Origin: Candidatus Parcubacteria bacterium
Lineage (GTDB): Bacteria > Patescibacteriota > Minisyncoccia > Phycocordibacterales > Phycocordibacteraceae
DNA: 31,713 nt
Direction of reading: 5' to 3'
Assembly: GCA_027310925.1 (NCBI GenBank)
Contig: DAICZX010000028.1
Location: forward strand, 1-31,713
In this document: positions 1-8,351 of the stretch, in pieces
How the letters are laid out: each line of letters opens with the position of its first letter
How positions within the stretch are numbered: the first letter of the stretch is position 1
Program-made: the position numbers and the translations under genes
Notes under the pieces: generated by a model
The model's database searches: none
What the model was told of the DNA's origin: nothing
Seen by the model: only the letters and a program-made list of their open reading frames with translations

Positions 1-22
1 ATTACAAATAACTAAATGATAT

Positions 23-439
23 ATGAGCATGAATAAAACTGTAGGTACCGCGATCATAGCGCTTGTTATTGGAGTTGGAGTAGGCTATGTTGGCGCATCC
101 ATACTTCATCCAGCAGCTTTAGTCCAACAATCCGCACCGGGAGGTTTTGTTAATGGAGTTCGTGGAAGTGGCGCGATCGGTACGCGTGGTGGAACAGCTG
201 GTGGCTTTCTCTCCGGCACCGTTGCTGTTAAGAATTCCGAAAGTATTACCGTCAACACGAATGATGGAAACTCGCACGTTGTTCTCGTAACTCCTACAAC
301 GAACATATCAAAGAGCGTGAGTGGTTCGATGAACGATATTTCCATTGGCTCAACGGTCATAGTCTCCGGCACAACTAATAGCGATGGCAGTATTTTAGCG
401 AAACTTGTACAGATACGTCCTGCCGGCACTGCACAATAA
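23..439 (+). CDS. Small membrane-anchored exported protein, DUF5666-like
   Basis: A 138-residue protein with one N-terminal hydrophobic segment (about residues 6-28, ending ASILHP) that would anchor it in the membrane or act as a signal. A Gly/Ala-rich linker follows (residues 38-65). The C-terminal half (about 62-133) reads as a small beta domain: a GTV start, a NSESITV strand, VVLVTPTTNI, then DISIGSTVIVSGTTNSDGSI and a final LAKLVQI strand. This is the pattern of DUF5666 domains (G-x-V, T-I, G-x-x-V-x-V-x-G, D-G-S-x-x-A). Function is unknown; such proteins are extracytoplasmic. ATG at 29 is an alternative start two codons in. It converges on a SHOCT gene and shares a terminator with it. 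Family placement is by pattern only. Confidence 0.7.
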   Translation: MSMNKTVGTAIIALVIGVGVGYVGASILHPAALVQQSAPGGFVNGVRGSGAIGTRGGTAGGFLSGTVAVKNSESITVNTNDGNSHVVLVTPTTNISKSVSGSMNDISIGSTVIVSGTTNSDGSILAKLVQIRPAGTAQ

Positions 440-448
440 CGTCCTTAC

Positions 449-481
449 AAAGAAACCGCGGTACCCCACCGCGGTTTCTTT
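449..481. terminator. Bidirectional rho-independent terminator
   Basis: Perfect 14-bp inverted repeat, AAAGAAACCGCGGT (449-462) and ACCGCGGTTTCTTT (468-481), with a 5-nt loop. A-rich and T-rich feet on both sides make it usable in both directions. It lies 10 bp after the plus-strand stop and 12 bp after the minus-strand stop of the two convergent genes. Confidence 0.9.
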
Positions 482-493
482 AAAGTGTTTTCT

Positions 494-766
494 TTAACTG
501 ATATCTCTCTTCTTTTCTTCGAACTCCTCTCTGCTGATCTCCCCCTTTACATAACGTTCTTTGAGAAGATCGATTGCCGAATGTCCGCCATGCGGATGGT
601 GCCGCAACATCTTTCCGCCACGCATCCATCGAATTGCCATCACGATAACTGCAATTAGTATAACTACCCAAAAAACTTGGAAAAGCACATGCAACCACCA
701 AAAGGTATCATATCCATACCCCATCATCGGATATCCGTAATCGTATCCAATCATAATTATCAGCAT
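494..766 (-). CDS. SHOCT-domain small membrane protein
   Basis: A 90-residue protein. An aromatic, Tyr/Gly-rich N-terminus is followed by one membrane segment (about residues 24-45, LHVLFQVFWVVILIAVIVMA), then a basic turn with HHPHGGH. The C-terminus (residues 64-90, AIDLLKERYVKGEISREEFE) is a clear SHOCT domain (short C-terminal domain: L-L-x-x-R-Y-x-x-G-E-I-x-x-E-E-F). SHOCT domains occur in many unrelated membrane proteins and are thought to mediate interactions; no enzymatic role is known. A -10-like element (TATAAG at 771-776 or GATTAT at 774-779, minus strand) lies close to the ATG, so the mRNA may be nearly leaderless. It is downstream of the MarR gene but with its own likely promoter. 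Confidence 0.85.
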   Translation of the reverse strand: MLIIMIGYDYGYPMMGYGYDTFWWLHVLFQVFWVVILIAVIVMAIRWMRGGKMLRHHPHGGHSAIDLLKERYVKGEISREEFEEKKRDIS

Positions 767-836
767 TAGGCTTATAATCTACACAGATAGATTCTATCAT
801 GTCTACAAAAAGTTGGTGATGATATTCCAGAACCAC

Positions 837-1319
837 TCAATTCCCTGCCTTGCTTCCAAGGCAACTATTTTTAATCTGCTCAAGCACATTTATAAATGAA
901 AGAAATTCAGTCTCTGACAAGGTTGAGAATAATTCACTTAAAATCCGTACCCCGTGCACAATAGCCTTCTCGAGTTCAATCTTTCCTTTTTTGGTAAGCA
1001 TGAGCCGTAACGCACGCCGATCACGTCGGTCGATACAGCTCGTCACGAACCCATCCTTCACAAGCTCACCAATGAGCGAGGTTGCCGAGGGGGCGGTAAT
1101 TGAGAGGTAATTGGCAATGTCTTTCATTTTAGGTTTTTCCTGTTCTAATATAAACTTCATGGTTTCAATTCTAAGCCATGTTGACGGGTCAAATTTCTCG
1201 TCCCTAGCAAGCTTTGTGCGCATAATTCTGCGTACGGTGGAGAAAAGCGACATCGCGCGCGCGATGTCGTGAGAAGAATGCACCTGTCCCGGCGAGACAA
1301 TTCTCTTCATAAGAGACAT
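837..1319 (-). CDS. MarR-family transcriptional regulator
   Basis: A 160-residue protein with the MarR winged-helix layout: dimerisation helices at the ends, a recognition region around residues 55-95 (MKDIANYLSITAPSATSLI) and the wing with the family D-x-R-D-x-R signature (IDRRDRRALRLMLTKKG, about 97-113). MarR proteins repress efflux and stress genes and release DNA on binding small ligands. It is the last gene of the efflux operon: its ATG shares one base with the stop codon of the MFS pump (TAATG), so translation is probably coupled. Inference: it autoregulates the operon through the palindrome at 5042-5057. Confidence 0.9.
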   Translation of the reverse strand: MSLMKRIVSPGQVHSSHDIARAMSLFSTVRRIMRTKLARDEKFDPSTWLRIETMKFILEQEKPKMKDIANYLSITAPSATSLIGELVKDGFVTSCIDRRDRRALRLMLTKKGKIELEKAIVHGVRILSELFSTLSETEFLSFINVLEQIKNSCLGSKAGN

Positions 1320-2845
1320 TATCCACCAGCTTGAGCCTCAGCAAGCACTTCTGGTGGAATATCCGCCCCACTCATTGTCGTCCGCAGAAAGAAAAGGGAG
1401 ATGAGACCGCCGATAAGCATTGCCGCCGCCGCATATCCAAACACGACTCCGTAAGAAAGAACTTCGGCTTTCAATATTATGAGTTGCGCAGCTAGAGCCT
1501 GAATGGCTGGTGTAACGCCGAGAACATGTGAATTTTGTGCCACCATGAGAACATTAGCATTGGTCGTATTGGCGAGGATGGTACTGAAAATAGCGATACC
1601 GAATGCGCCGCCAATATTACGCATTAGATTCAACAGCCCAGAAGACATACCTACTTCATTGAGCGGCACTGCTGTCGTGGCGGCATTTGTAAGTGGTGCC
1701 ATACCGAGCCCGAGACCGGCACCAAAAAGGGTGAGTGGCATAATGAAATCAAACGATGTCATCGCGGGGTCAAGATGAACAAGTTGATAGAGACCGAGTG
1801 CGCCAAGTGCCATGCCAAAGGAAACTGTATAACGCGGATTGAACGAGTTCGCGAGCCAGGCACCAAGCGGCGCAAAGATTGGAAGAGCAAGCGCCATTGG
1901 CACGAACAGGTAACCGCTTTGTGTCGCCGTATAGTGAAGGAATGTTTGTGCAAAAATTGGCAAAAGAAGCATCGCACCCATCATACCCCCAAAAGAGATG
2001 AACGAGACTATCAACACCGAAACAATAACTGGGTTACGGAAGAATTTGAAGTCGATAATTGGGTGCGTATGGCGCGTCTCCCACCAATAAACGAGCATAC
2101 CAAACACTATGGTGCCAACATAACAAAGATTACTCGCGAGTGAGAGCCAACCCCAATCCTGTCCACGATCGACGACAAGCACCATGCTTGAGATTGCCCC
2201 TGAGAGAAGGATCGCGCCGAGCCAGTCGAAGGCGCCTCGTTCCCCGGGCCGATCGTGCGGCAGAAAGAAAATCGTCATGATGAGGCCGGCTACACCGATC
2301 GGCAGGTTTATGAAGAAAATCCAGCGCCATGAAAAGTTGTCAACGAGATACCCACCGAGCAGCGGGCCGATGACAGCCGATATCGCAAATGATGAAGACC
2401 AGATGCCGAGCGCCTGCGCACGAGCTTTTGTATCAGAAAATGATTTCGCGATAAGCGACATGGCAGTAGGATAGACGGCAGCACCAACAAGTCCCTGCAA
2501 TATACGAAAGAATACGAGCGAACTGAAATTCCATGAAAGTCCTGCGAGCACAGAAACTCCGATAAATCCGACGAAACTCCAGAGATAAATGACACGGTTA
2601 CCGAACAAGTCGCCGAGCTTCCCAAAAACTGGTACGAAAATGGCGTTACTAATTATATACGCAGTTGCAATCCATGCGGCAGTACTGACCGAAATACTAA
2701 AGTCGCTAATTATTTTTGGCAAAGCGAGATTCACGACCGTGCGGTCAAGACCAATAAGCAGTGTGCCCACCATCACGGTGGTCAACACGAGCCAAGGGTG
2801 ACCCGTGAGTCGATGGGCTTGCTTTCGCTCATTAATGCCCGCCAT
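1319..2845 (-). CDS. MFS drug:H+ antiporter, DHA2 (EmrB/QacA) family
   Basis: A 508-residue integral membrane protein of the 14-helix DHA2 type. The N-terminal region has the antiporter signature near helix 1 (LDRTVVNLALPKI, about residues 33-45), the loop 2-3 motif GKLGDLFGNR (about 75-84) and motif C in helix 5 (AISAVIGPLLGGYLVDNFSWR). These define proton-driven multidrug export. Length is normal for the family (about 500). It is preceded by two HlyD-type adaptor genes (6 bp from the nearer one), the usual partners of EmrB-like pumps, and followed by MarR with a 1-nt overlap. Substrates cannot be read from sequence. Confidence 0.93.
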   Translation of the reverse strand: MAGINERKQAHRLTGHPWLVLTTVMVGTLLIGLDRTVVNLALPKIISDFSISVSTAAWIATAYIISNAIFVPVFGKLGDLFGNRVIYLWSFVGFIGVSVLAGLSWNFSSLVFFRILQGLVGAAVYPTAMSLIAKSFSDTKARAQALGIWSSSFAISAVIGPLLGGYLVDNFSWRWIFFINLPIGVAGLIMTIFFLPHDRPGERGAFDWLGAILLSGAISSMVLVVDRGQDWGWLSLASNLCYVGTIVFGMLVYWWETRHTHPIIDFKFFRNPVIVSVLIVSFISFGGMMGAMLLLPIFAQTFLHYTATQSGYLFVPMALALPIFAPLGAWLANSFNPRYTVSFGMALGALGLYQLVHLDPAMTSFDFIMPLTLFGAGLGLGMAPLTNAATTAVPLNEVGMSSGLLNLMRNIGGAFGIAIFSTILANTTNANVLMVAQNSHVLGVTPAIQALAAQLIILKAEVLSYGVVFGYAAAAMLIGGLISLFFLRTTMSGADIPPEVLAEAQAGG

Positions 2846-2851
2846 AGCCCC

Positions 2852-3487
2852 CTACTTCGTGTAAATCCACATGCGAGCAGACATTCCATTCTTGAGTTGC
2901 GGATACGTGTTCGTGTCAAAACGCGCCTTGACATCAAATTGCTGAGTTTCGCGTTGACTTGAGATATCGAAAACGATACCGGACTGGTTCGATGTCGGAG
3001 CAATTTCGTCAACGACGCCGGTAAAAGATTCTCCGCAAAAAGCGTCAACAGTAAACGTGACAGGATCTCCGACTTGTATCTGCGCAAGACCCTTGTTCTC
3101 ATCAATCCTACCCACGACTCGCAACTGCGATGGGTCAATCATTTCCACAACCACCTGCCCCGGTGCTATTTGCGCCCCGATAGTGTCATTGACTTGCACG
3201 ATGAGCCCGGCAGTTTTTGTCTTTATCACTTCCGTGCCAACAAGCGCTACGAGAGCATTTGCGGGAAGCACATCTCCCTCGTTCACATAGATAGCATTCA
3301 AACGCCCAGATTCCGTGGGAGAAAGATCGATGATTGGTGCTGATATGGAAGCTGTATCGATGGCAACTTCCCTGCTTGTGGAGATGGTATACGAGACAAT
3401 ACCTGCGGCAACAAGAATAATAAGTCCCGTACCACCGAAAACAATGAGGCGACGGCGCAGTTCGTGTGAAAATATGGCGGTTGGCAT
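2852..3487 (-). CDS. Short HlyD/EmrA-type adaptor protein
   Basis: A 211-residue membrane fusion protein. One N-terminal membrane segment (about residues 15-35) is followed by a split lipoyl-like region (ISAPIIDLSPTESGRLNAIY ... KTKTAGLIVQVNDTIGAQIA) and a beta-barrel part (LRVVGRIDENKGLAQIQVGD, PVTFTVDAF). The final NGMSARMWIYTK is the usual HlyD terminus. Unlike EmrA it has almost no alpha-helical hairpin between the two lipoyl halves (only about residues 75-90), so it is a short adaptor. It sits between the longer adaptor and the MFS pump. It likely assembles on the outer face of the pump; with no outer membrane expected, its role is uncertain. Confidence 0.85.
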   Translation of the reverse strand: MPTAIFSHELRRRLIVFGGTGLIILVAAGIVSYTISTSREVAIDTASISAPIIDLSPTESGRLNAIYVNEGDVLPANALVALVGTEVIKTKTAGLIVQVNDTIGAQIAPGQVVVEMIDPSQLRVVGRIDENKGLAQIQVGDPVTFTVDAFCGESFTGVVDEIAPTSNQSGIVFDISSQRETQQFDVKARFDTNTYPQLKNGMSARMWIYTK

Positions 3488-3501
3488 ATGTATATCGTTT
3501 A

Positions 3502-5037
3502 CTAGGTAGCCTGCGTACCGAATGTAAGCACTGAGTCTCCGGCGGAAAGTCCGGAAACAATCTCGGCCATTCCACTTGCACTTTCGATACCAGTGGTCAC
3601 CGGCATGCTGAGAACACCTTTTGCACTTTTTACATACACGAATTCCTGGCTACCATTCGTTATGATGGCACTCGTGGGCACGAGAAGCGCGGCACTCTTG
3701 ATTGCGGTAATGATGCGTAGATTCGCCGAGAGCCCTGGCTTCAAGCGCTCATCATTATTGAGGAAAGTTATCGTGATGCCATAAGAAGCAATACCCTCCG
3801 TGTTCACGTCCGCGGCGGGATCGACTGTTGTGACGGTAGCCGCGAAAGTCGCTCCTGGATACGCGGCGACCGTCACTTCGACCGCATCGTTCATTTTCAC
3901 CTTCGCAATATCAGCTTCCGAAACTTGCGCAGAGGCCTCATACTTCCCGTCCGCAATCATTGATACAAGCGGGACACCGGGCACAACAGTCTCACCGAGA
4001 TTTGCGTTCTGCACGGTGATAGTGCCCGAGATCGGCGCCATGATAACCGTCTGTGAGGCCGACGCTTGTGCCGCAGCGACCGAAGCCTGCGCAGCGTCAA
4101 CGGCCGCCTTCTGCGCGTTGATATCATTCTCAGTCGCTCCCGCGCTCGCGAGCATAAGTGCGCCGGCTGCCATTTTGTACGCGGTATCGGCGGCGATAAG
4201 AGCAGAGAGCGATCCTGAAACATTCAAACGTCCGACATTCACACTCGTCTGGTAGCCGACAATCGTCGTCGCCGAGACGGGACCGCTCGGCTCTGCCTCC
4301 GTGAGAGCCGTCGTGAGATCATCGAGAAAAGTCATGACGTTTTTCAAATTCGCCTCAGAAGGGGCGATTGAATCTTCTGGATTACTCGTGGACGCTAACA
4401 TGTTTTGCCAGGAGGAGAACATCGGTTCAAGCTCGACACGCTTGGCCTGCACTTGGTTCACGAGTGTCGCGTCGGGCACGAGGATCGCTAGCTGTGCGCT
4501 CGTGGTTCTCGGGTTAATGAACACCTGATCAGCTTTCGCATGCACGGCATCATCCGCATTCGTATACGCTGAAGAGAGTGCACTCGTGAGCGCGTTCTCG
4601 GCCTGGACGACGGCCGTCTGATCTATCGCGAGCTGCTCGGGACGTGTGCCTGCGACAAGTGCGGCGAGCTTCGCCTGTTGCGCTTCAAGGTTCGCTTTCG
4701 CAAGTGCGACAGCGGCCACCTGACTCGAATTATCAAGCTTAATAAGCGTCTGTCCCGCCCTGACGTGATCACCAACATGAACCTGTATCGACGCGACACG
4801 GCCGGAAGTCTGAAAGGCAAGATCGGTGCTCTGTGCCGCCTTCACGATACCCGAAACGTCCACTTCTTCGGTAATCGAGCCGATCCTCGCAGGCACGAAG
4901 CTTCCAGACGGAGAAACTGTTGTGGTAAACCACGCAAATCCGACGATCAATACGCCAATGGCAAGGGATCCTCCGAGTGCAACCACGGGCTTTGAGAGAA
5001 CGGTGAGGATAGAAATGAATCGTGTGCGCATGCGCAT
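3502..5037 (-). CDS. HlyD/RND-type efflux adaptor subunit
   Basis: A 511-residue membrane fusion protein. After a membrane anchor (about residues 16-38) comes the first lipoyl half (SGRVASIQVHVGDHVRAGQT), then a long alanine-rich helical hairpin (about residues 105-320, with AQQAKLAALV and QKAAVDAAQASVAAAQASAS), the second lipoyl half (MAPISGTITVQNANLGETVV), a beta-barrel (VSEADIAKVKMNDAVEVTV) and a C-terminal membrane-proximal domain. This is the layout of MacA/AcrA-type adaptors. First gene of the operon with the short adaptor, the MFS pump and MarR. The start given is the first ATG; ATG at 5031 is an in-frame alternative. No Shine-Dalgarno sequence is visible. Confidence 0.88.
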   Translation of the reverse strand: MRMRTRFISILTVLSKPVVALGGSLAIGVLIVGFAWFTTTVSPSGSFVPARIGSITEEVDVSGIVKAAQSTDLAFQTSGRVASIQVHVGDHVRAGQTLIKLDNSSQVAAVALAKANLEAQQAKLAALVAGTRPEQLAIDQTAVVQAENALTSALSSAYTNADDAVHAKADQVFINPRTTSAQLAILVPDATLVNQVQAKRVELEPMFSSWQNMLASTSNPEDSIAPSEANLKNVMTFLDDLTTALTEAEPSGPVSATTIVGYQTSVNVGRLNVSGSLSALIAADTAYKMAAGALMLASAGATENDINAQKAAVDAAQASVAAAQASASQTVIMAPISGTITVQNANLGETVVPGVPLVSMIADGKYEASAQVSEADIAKVKMNDAVEVTVAAYPGATFAATVTTVDPAADVNTEGIASYGITITFLNNDERLKPGLSANLRIITAIKSAALLVPTSAIITNGSQEFVYVKSAKGVLSMPVTTGIESASGMAEIVSGLSAGDSVLTFGTQAT

Positions 5038-5041
5038 CTTA

Positions 5042-5088
5042 AATTACTTAGGTAATTGAAGTATATCAGACTTCATTTTTCTCCGCAA
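5042..5088 (-). promoter_or_regulatory. Efflux-operon promoter with overlapping MarR-type operator candidate
   Basis: Reading the minus strand: TTGCGG (-35-like, 5083-5088), 17 bp, then an extended -10 (TGA followed by TATACT, 5060-5065). The predicted start of transcription (about 5053) falls inside a 16-bp imperfect palindrome AATTAC-N4-GTAATT (5042-5057). A palindrome of this size over the start site is what a MarR dimer binds. That MarR (837-1319) is the ligand is inference from operon membership. Confidence 0.6.
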
Positions 5089-5122
5089 TAATGGTACTTT
5101 TTATATAAAGTAGCAGGACGAT

Positions 5123-5830
5123 ATGATCATCCTTATATCAATCGCAGCGTTCTTCTCCACCCTCATCGGCGGACTCTTCGCGCTCTATCTAAAAGATAAG
5201 TTGCCCCTGATTCTCGGGTTCAGCGCGGGAGCGATTCTCGCCGTCGCCTTCTTCGATCTCCTACCCGAAGCGCTCAACCTAGCCGGCAAATTGCACTCGA
5301 CGACAACGGTCCTCGCGGCGATGGCGATCGGATTCATGACATATCTCGTACTCGACCGATCTGTACTCCTGCACAACCATGCGGAAAGCGGGGGTCATCG
5401 CGCTAATGTCGGCGCAGGTAGCCTTTCGTTCCACAGTTTCCTCGATGGTGTCGGCATTGGTCTCGCGTTCCAGGTCTCGACTAGCGTGGGGATCGTGGTA
5501 GCGGCAGCGGTACTCACCCACGATTTCTCCGATGGCATCAACACTGTGAATCTCGTGCTCCGGAATAATGCCGATCGGGCGAAGGCGTTCCGGTGGTTAC
5601 TCGTCGACGCTATAGCTCCCGTCATAGGTGTGCTCTCGACGTTATTTTTCGTCCTACCAGAAGATACGCTCGGTCTTTTACTCGCGCTCTTCTCTGGCTT
5701 CTTCATTTATATCGGTGCGAGCGATCTAATACCGGAAAGTTACCACGCGCACCCCGTGCGTTGGACTACCGTGATGACCGTCACGGGTATGTGCGTGCTC
5801 TACGTGGTCATAAAGCTCGCGAGCATATAA
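5123..5830 (+). CDS. ZIP-family metal transporter
   Basis: A 235-residue polytopic membrane protein with about seven or eight hydrophobic segments. The metal-site helices are visible: HSFLDGVGIGLAF (about residues 104-116, ZIP helix 4 type) and LTHDFSDGINTVNL (about 131-144, helix 5 type, with D/D in place of the common E residues). A His-rich stretch (HNHAESGGHR, about 83-92) lies in the preceding loop as in many ZIPs. ZIP proteins move zinc, iron or other divalent metals into the cytoplasm. It is divergent from the efflux operon. A short AGGA lies about 4 nt before the ATG, and a TATATAA element (about 5102-5108) is a possible -10. The metal is not predictable. Confidence 0.88.
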   Translation: MIILISIAAFFSTLIGGLFALYLKDKLPLILGFSAGAILAVAFFDLLPEALNLAGKLHSTTTVLAAMAIGFMTYLVLDRSVLLHNHAESGGHRANVGAGSLSFHSFLDGVGIGLAFQVSTSVGIVVAAAVLTHDFSDGINTVNLVLRNNADRAKAFRWLLVDAIAPVIGVLSTLFFVLPEDTLGLLLALFSGFFIYIGASDLIPESYHAHPVRWTTVMTVTGMCVLYVVIKLASI

Positions 5831-5888
5831 ATACGGGAGGTTCGGCGTTCCTCATGAAACCACTCTTAATAAAGAGAGATTCTTTGTC

Positions 5889-7043
5889 TTAATTCGGAAA
5901 CGAGTGCGAATGCGAGTGCTCCCCTGTTCCTGGGGGAAAATTGCTCCCGCGCAAGACCCAGATGGAAAGAAGTGTCGTGATGGGCACGGCGAGAACGAGG
6001 CCGATACTCCCAACCATCATACGGATGATTTCAGTTGCGAAAATTTCTTGGTTAATTGTTACCGCAAGAGACATATTGGTGAAATGCAAGAGGAGCAAAA
6101 GTGGGAGAGAGACACCAACATACGCAATGGCAAGAGTATTTACCAAAGCGCCTATGTGTTCACGCCCGATACGTTCGGCACGTTTGTAAAGTTGCCATGG
6201 TGTGTAATGTGATGCCGCGCGTTTCAATTCTTCAACAGCTACCGCTTGCCCAATGGCTGCGTCATAAAGGATGCCGAGTAATCCAATCATGATGCCGCCG
6301 AGCAAAAGACCGACAAAGTCTATACTCCCGTTCGTGGCAAAATGGAGATATGTGACTTCTTCCGAACTGTAGCCGGAGAGCATTGCGGCATGCACGGACC
6401 AGTACGCAACCGCTCCCGTGATACAGATGGTCACGATCATGCCGAGCACAGCGGCGGTTGTCGTACGACTAAACCCATGCGTGATATACGAGCCAATAAT
6501 AACGATAAATGATGAGATACCGATTGAAAGCAGAATCGGCGAGTACCCGGCAAGAATACCCGGTAGAAGAACCCAGATGATAGCCGCAAGACTTGCGATG
6601 AGTGAAATGAGTCCACGAATGCCTTGCTTGCCCCCGAAGATGATGATGGTGAGCACGAGAATTCCGCCAAGTATTTCAAGTACCGGGAGTCTGTATGGCT
6701 CCTGCACATTCCAGGTCCCGTTTATCGCACCTCCACTGGAGTGGTCTGCATAGAACTCATCGCCTGGTTTTAGGTTGAGATAGTCATTGTGAACCGTTAC
6801 AGTCATACCCTTTCCCGGACCCTCAAGAATCTCAGCTTGGAGTGTTTGCACCGTCTCACTCGTGTTAGTACCCGGAACGTTCTGGATTGTCTGCGATGTT
6901 ATCTGGAGCACCTTTGCAAGCTCAATATCGTTTGCCCCTTGGTTTTGAGATTGGGCATGGGCCGTGTAAAAGGGTGTACAGAAAAACATGACGGTAAACA
7001 TAGCCCAGAAAACCTTAGCCTGAGAAAATCGCCTATTAGTCAT
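5889..7043 (-). CDS. YibE/F-family membrane protein
   Basis: A 384-residue protein when started at the ATG at 7043; the open frame extends further upstream, but the extra 36 residues look untranslated. A signal-like segment (VFWAMFTVMFFCTPFYTAHA) is followed by an extracytoplasmic beta region (about residues 35-110, with GPGKGMTVTVHNDYLNLKPGD), then about eight membrane helices including FVGLLLGGIMIGLLGILYDA and the basic loop LYKRAERIGREHIGALVNTL. These are YibE/F hallmarks; biochemical function is unknown. The C-terminus is His-rich (HSHSHS). A TATACT at 7055-7060 would give a leader of only about 5 nt. Confidence 0.88.
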   Translation of the reverse strand: MTNRRFSQAKVFWAMFTVMFFCTPFYTAHAQSQNQGANDIELAKVLQITSQTIQNVPGTNTSETVQTLQAEILEGPGKGMTVTVHNDYLNLKPGDEFYADHSSGGAINGTWNVQEPYRLPVLEILGGILVLTIIIFGGKQGIRGLISLIASLAAIIWVLLPGILAGYSPILLSIGISSFIVIIGSYITHGFSRTTTAAVLGMIVTICITGAVAYWSVHAAMLSGYSSEEVTYLHFATNGSIDFVGLLLGGIMIGLLGILYDAAIGQAVAVEELKRAASHYTPWQLYKRAERIGREHIGALVNTLAIAYVGVSLPLLLLLHFTNMSLAVTINQEIFATEIIRMMVGSIGLVLAVPITTLLSIWVLRGSNFPPGTGEHSHSHSFPN

Positions 7044-7127
7044 GAGACCCCAAAAGTATACTTGTTTAATGTTGGTATTTCTATGCCCTATACAGAACGT
7101 GCGAATAGATGATAATGAAAATTCCTC

Positions 7128-8158
7128 TTTGAAATGCAACTGCCGTAACATACGGTGGTATGAAAAAGCGCAAAGAATTCAGGTATTTAACCGAACATGA
7201 CCGAGATCGCATCCAGGCCCTGTATGTCTGGGGACACAAGCAAAAAGAGATAGCCGAGGTGCTCGGAGTGAGCCCCGGCACCATCTCCCGAGAGTTGCAG
7301 CGGTACGACAAGAAGACCTGGCGATACTCTGCCAAACGAGCGTAGAAAGATGCTCAAGACAAACGAGAGCAGAGCAAACTCCCGGGCATGAAGATCGAAG
7401 CACTCCCTGAACTGAAGAAACATATCATTCAGGAGCTCGAACGATTGCGCTCACCAGATGAAATAGCCGGACGAATGAAGAAAGAAAAGATGACGCCTCG
7501 CATCGGCAAGAACGCCATATACGAATGGCTGTACAGCGAGTGAGGAAAACCATACTGCTGATACTTGTGCACGAGACGAATCAAGAAACGAAGCCCAAGA
7601 AGACTCGGGAAGAAAATACTCATACCTGACCGAATATCGCTCAGATACAGACCGGATGAGCCAGGTATGGTGCATGCCGAGGGCGATCTCTTTGTCACAC
7701 CAACCAAGCTAGGAGTGAAGACCTGCGGTCTTCTGGTGGTCGTGCCTGAAACACATCTGCTCTCAGGTTCGATTGTCCCAGACAAGATGACCGCGACAAT
7801 CGTTCCGGCCATGCGGCACATCACCAGCTCGCTTCCGCTCGACACCTGCACGTTCGACAACGGTATAGAGAACATCCACCACAAAGAATTCGGCGTTGAT
7901 TCGTACTTCTGTGACAAGGGGTCGCCCTGGCAGAAGCCTCATGTTGAATCATCCACGGCCTTGCTAGACTCTGGTTCCTGCCGAAAGGCACGGACCTCTC
8001 GAAAATATCGGACACCACGTTCCAATCCATGCTGCATCTGCTGAATCACAAGTATCGAAAATCGAATGGCTATCTGAGTGCGTATGAGCTGTCGCTCGGA
8101 CGAGGTATCATTAAAAGTGTTCCGAGAGTTTCCTTAACAAAGGCGATTGCATTTCGAT
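7128..8158 (+). mobile_element. Degenerate IS30-family insertion sequence
   Basis: About 1.03 kb, the usual IS30 size. Terminal inverted repeats are recognisable: GAAATGCAACTGCC (7131-7144) against the complement of 8142-8155, GAAATGCAATCGCC, 12 of 14 matching. The internal transposase is broken (see 7160-8160). No target-site duplication could be identified with confidence, and the exact outer ends are uncertain by a few bases. Confidence 0.8.
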
Positions 8159-8160
8159 AG
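7160..8160 (+). pseudogene. IS30 transposase, inactivated
   Basis: The N-terminal helix-turn-helix is intact (FRYLTEHDRDRIQALYVWGH, KEIAEVLGVSPGTISRELQR). The same frame then carries stops at 7343-7345 (TAG), about 7541 (TGA) and about 7556 (TGA), yet continues with IS30 sequence: ELKKHIIQELERLRSPDEIA, NAIYEWLYSE, then the catalytic core with FDNGIENIHHKEFG and the DKGSPWQKPHVESS block. Near 7960 a frameshift moves the rest to another frame (ARLWFLPKGTDLSKISDTTF, LLNHKYRKSNGYLSAYE). Three stops and a frameshift make it a pseudogene. The mixed TAG/TGA stops do not support stop-codon recoding. Confidence 0.93.
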
Positions 8161-8294
8161 GGAATATACCATAACGCTGGAATTGAACTATTCCAAATTC
8201 GTCGCGTAATCCCTAATTATTTTCTCCCCTAAATTCATCCCAGAATTAGGATCCTGGATTCGGTTCGATTCCGGCATCCATCACTTCTATCCGT
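8161..8294. other. Gene-free spacer with a tRNA T-arm-like motif
   Basis: No convincing gene. It holds a small inverted repeat (TGGAAT-N6-ATTCCA, about 8179-8196) and a T-arm-like piece (TTCGGTTCGATTCCGGC, about 8255-8271) followed by ATCCATCA. No full tRNA fold can be drawn upstream, so at most this is a tRNA remnant. Confidence 0.3.
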
Positions 8295-8329
8295 AAAACA
8301 AAAGATCTCCCTGTTTTCGCAGAGAGACC
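8295..8329 (-). terminator. Rho-independent terminator of the gene at 8352-8681
   Basis: On the minus strand GGTCTCTCTG (8320-8329) pairs with CAGGGAGATC (8304-8313) through a 6-nt loop, with one mismatch and a G-U pair, followed by TTTTGTTTT (8295-8303). It begins 22 bp after the stop codon. Confidence 0.75.
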
Positions 8330-8351
8330 CCGTCATTGTTACCACCTGATG

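Noticed and set aside
3800..4255. 151-codon plus-strand frame, Ala/Ser-rich
   Set aside because: Antisense shadow of the alanine-rich helical hairpin of the adaptor gene.
7343..7558. UGA or UAG recoding (as in Gracilibacteria or Absconditabacteria)
   Set aside because: Both TAG and TGA interrupt the same relic, while TGA is used as the true stop in overlapping pilin genes.
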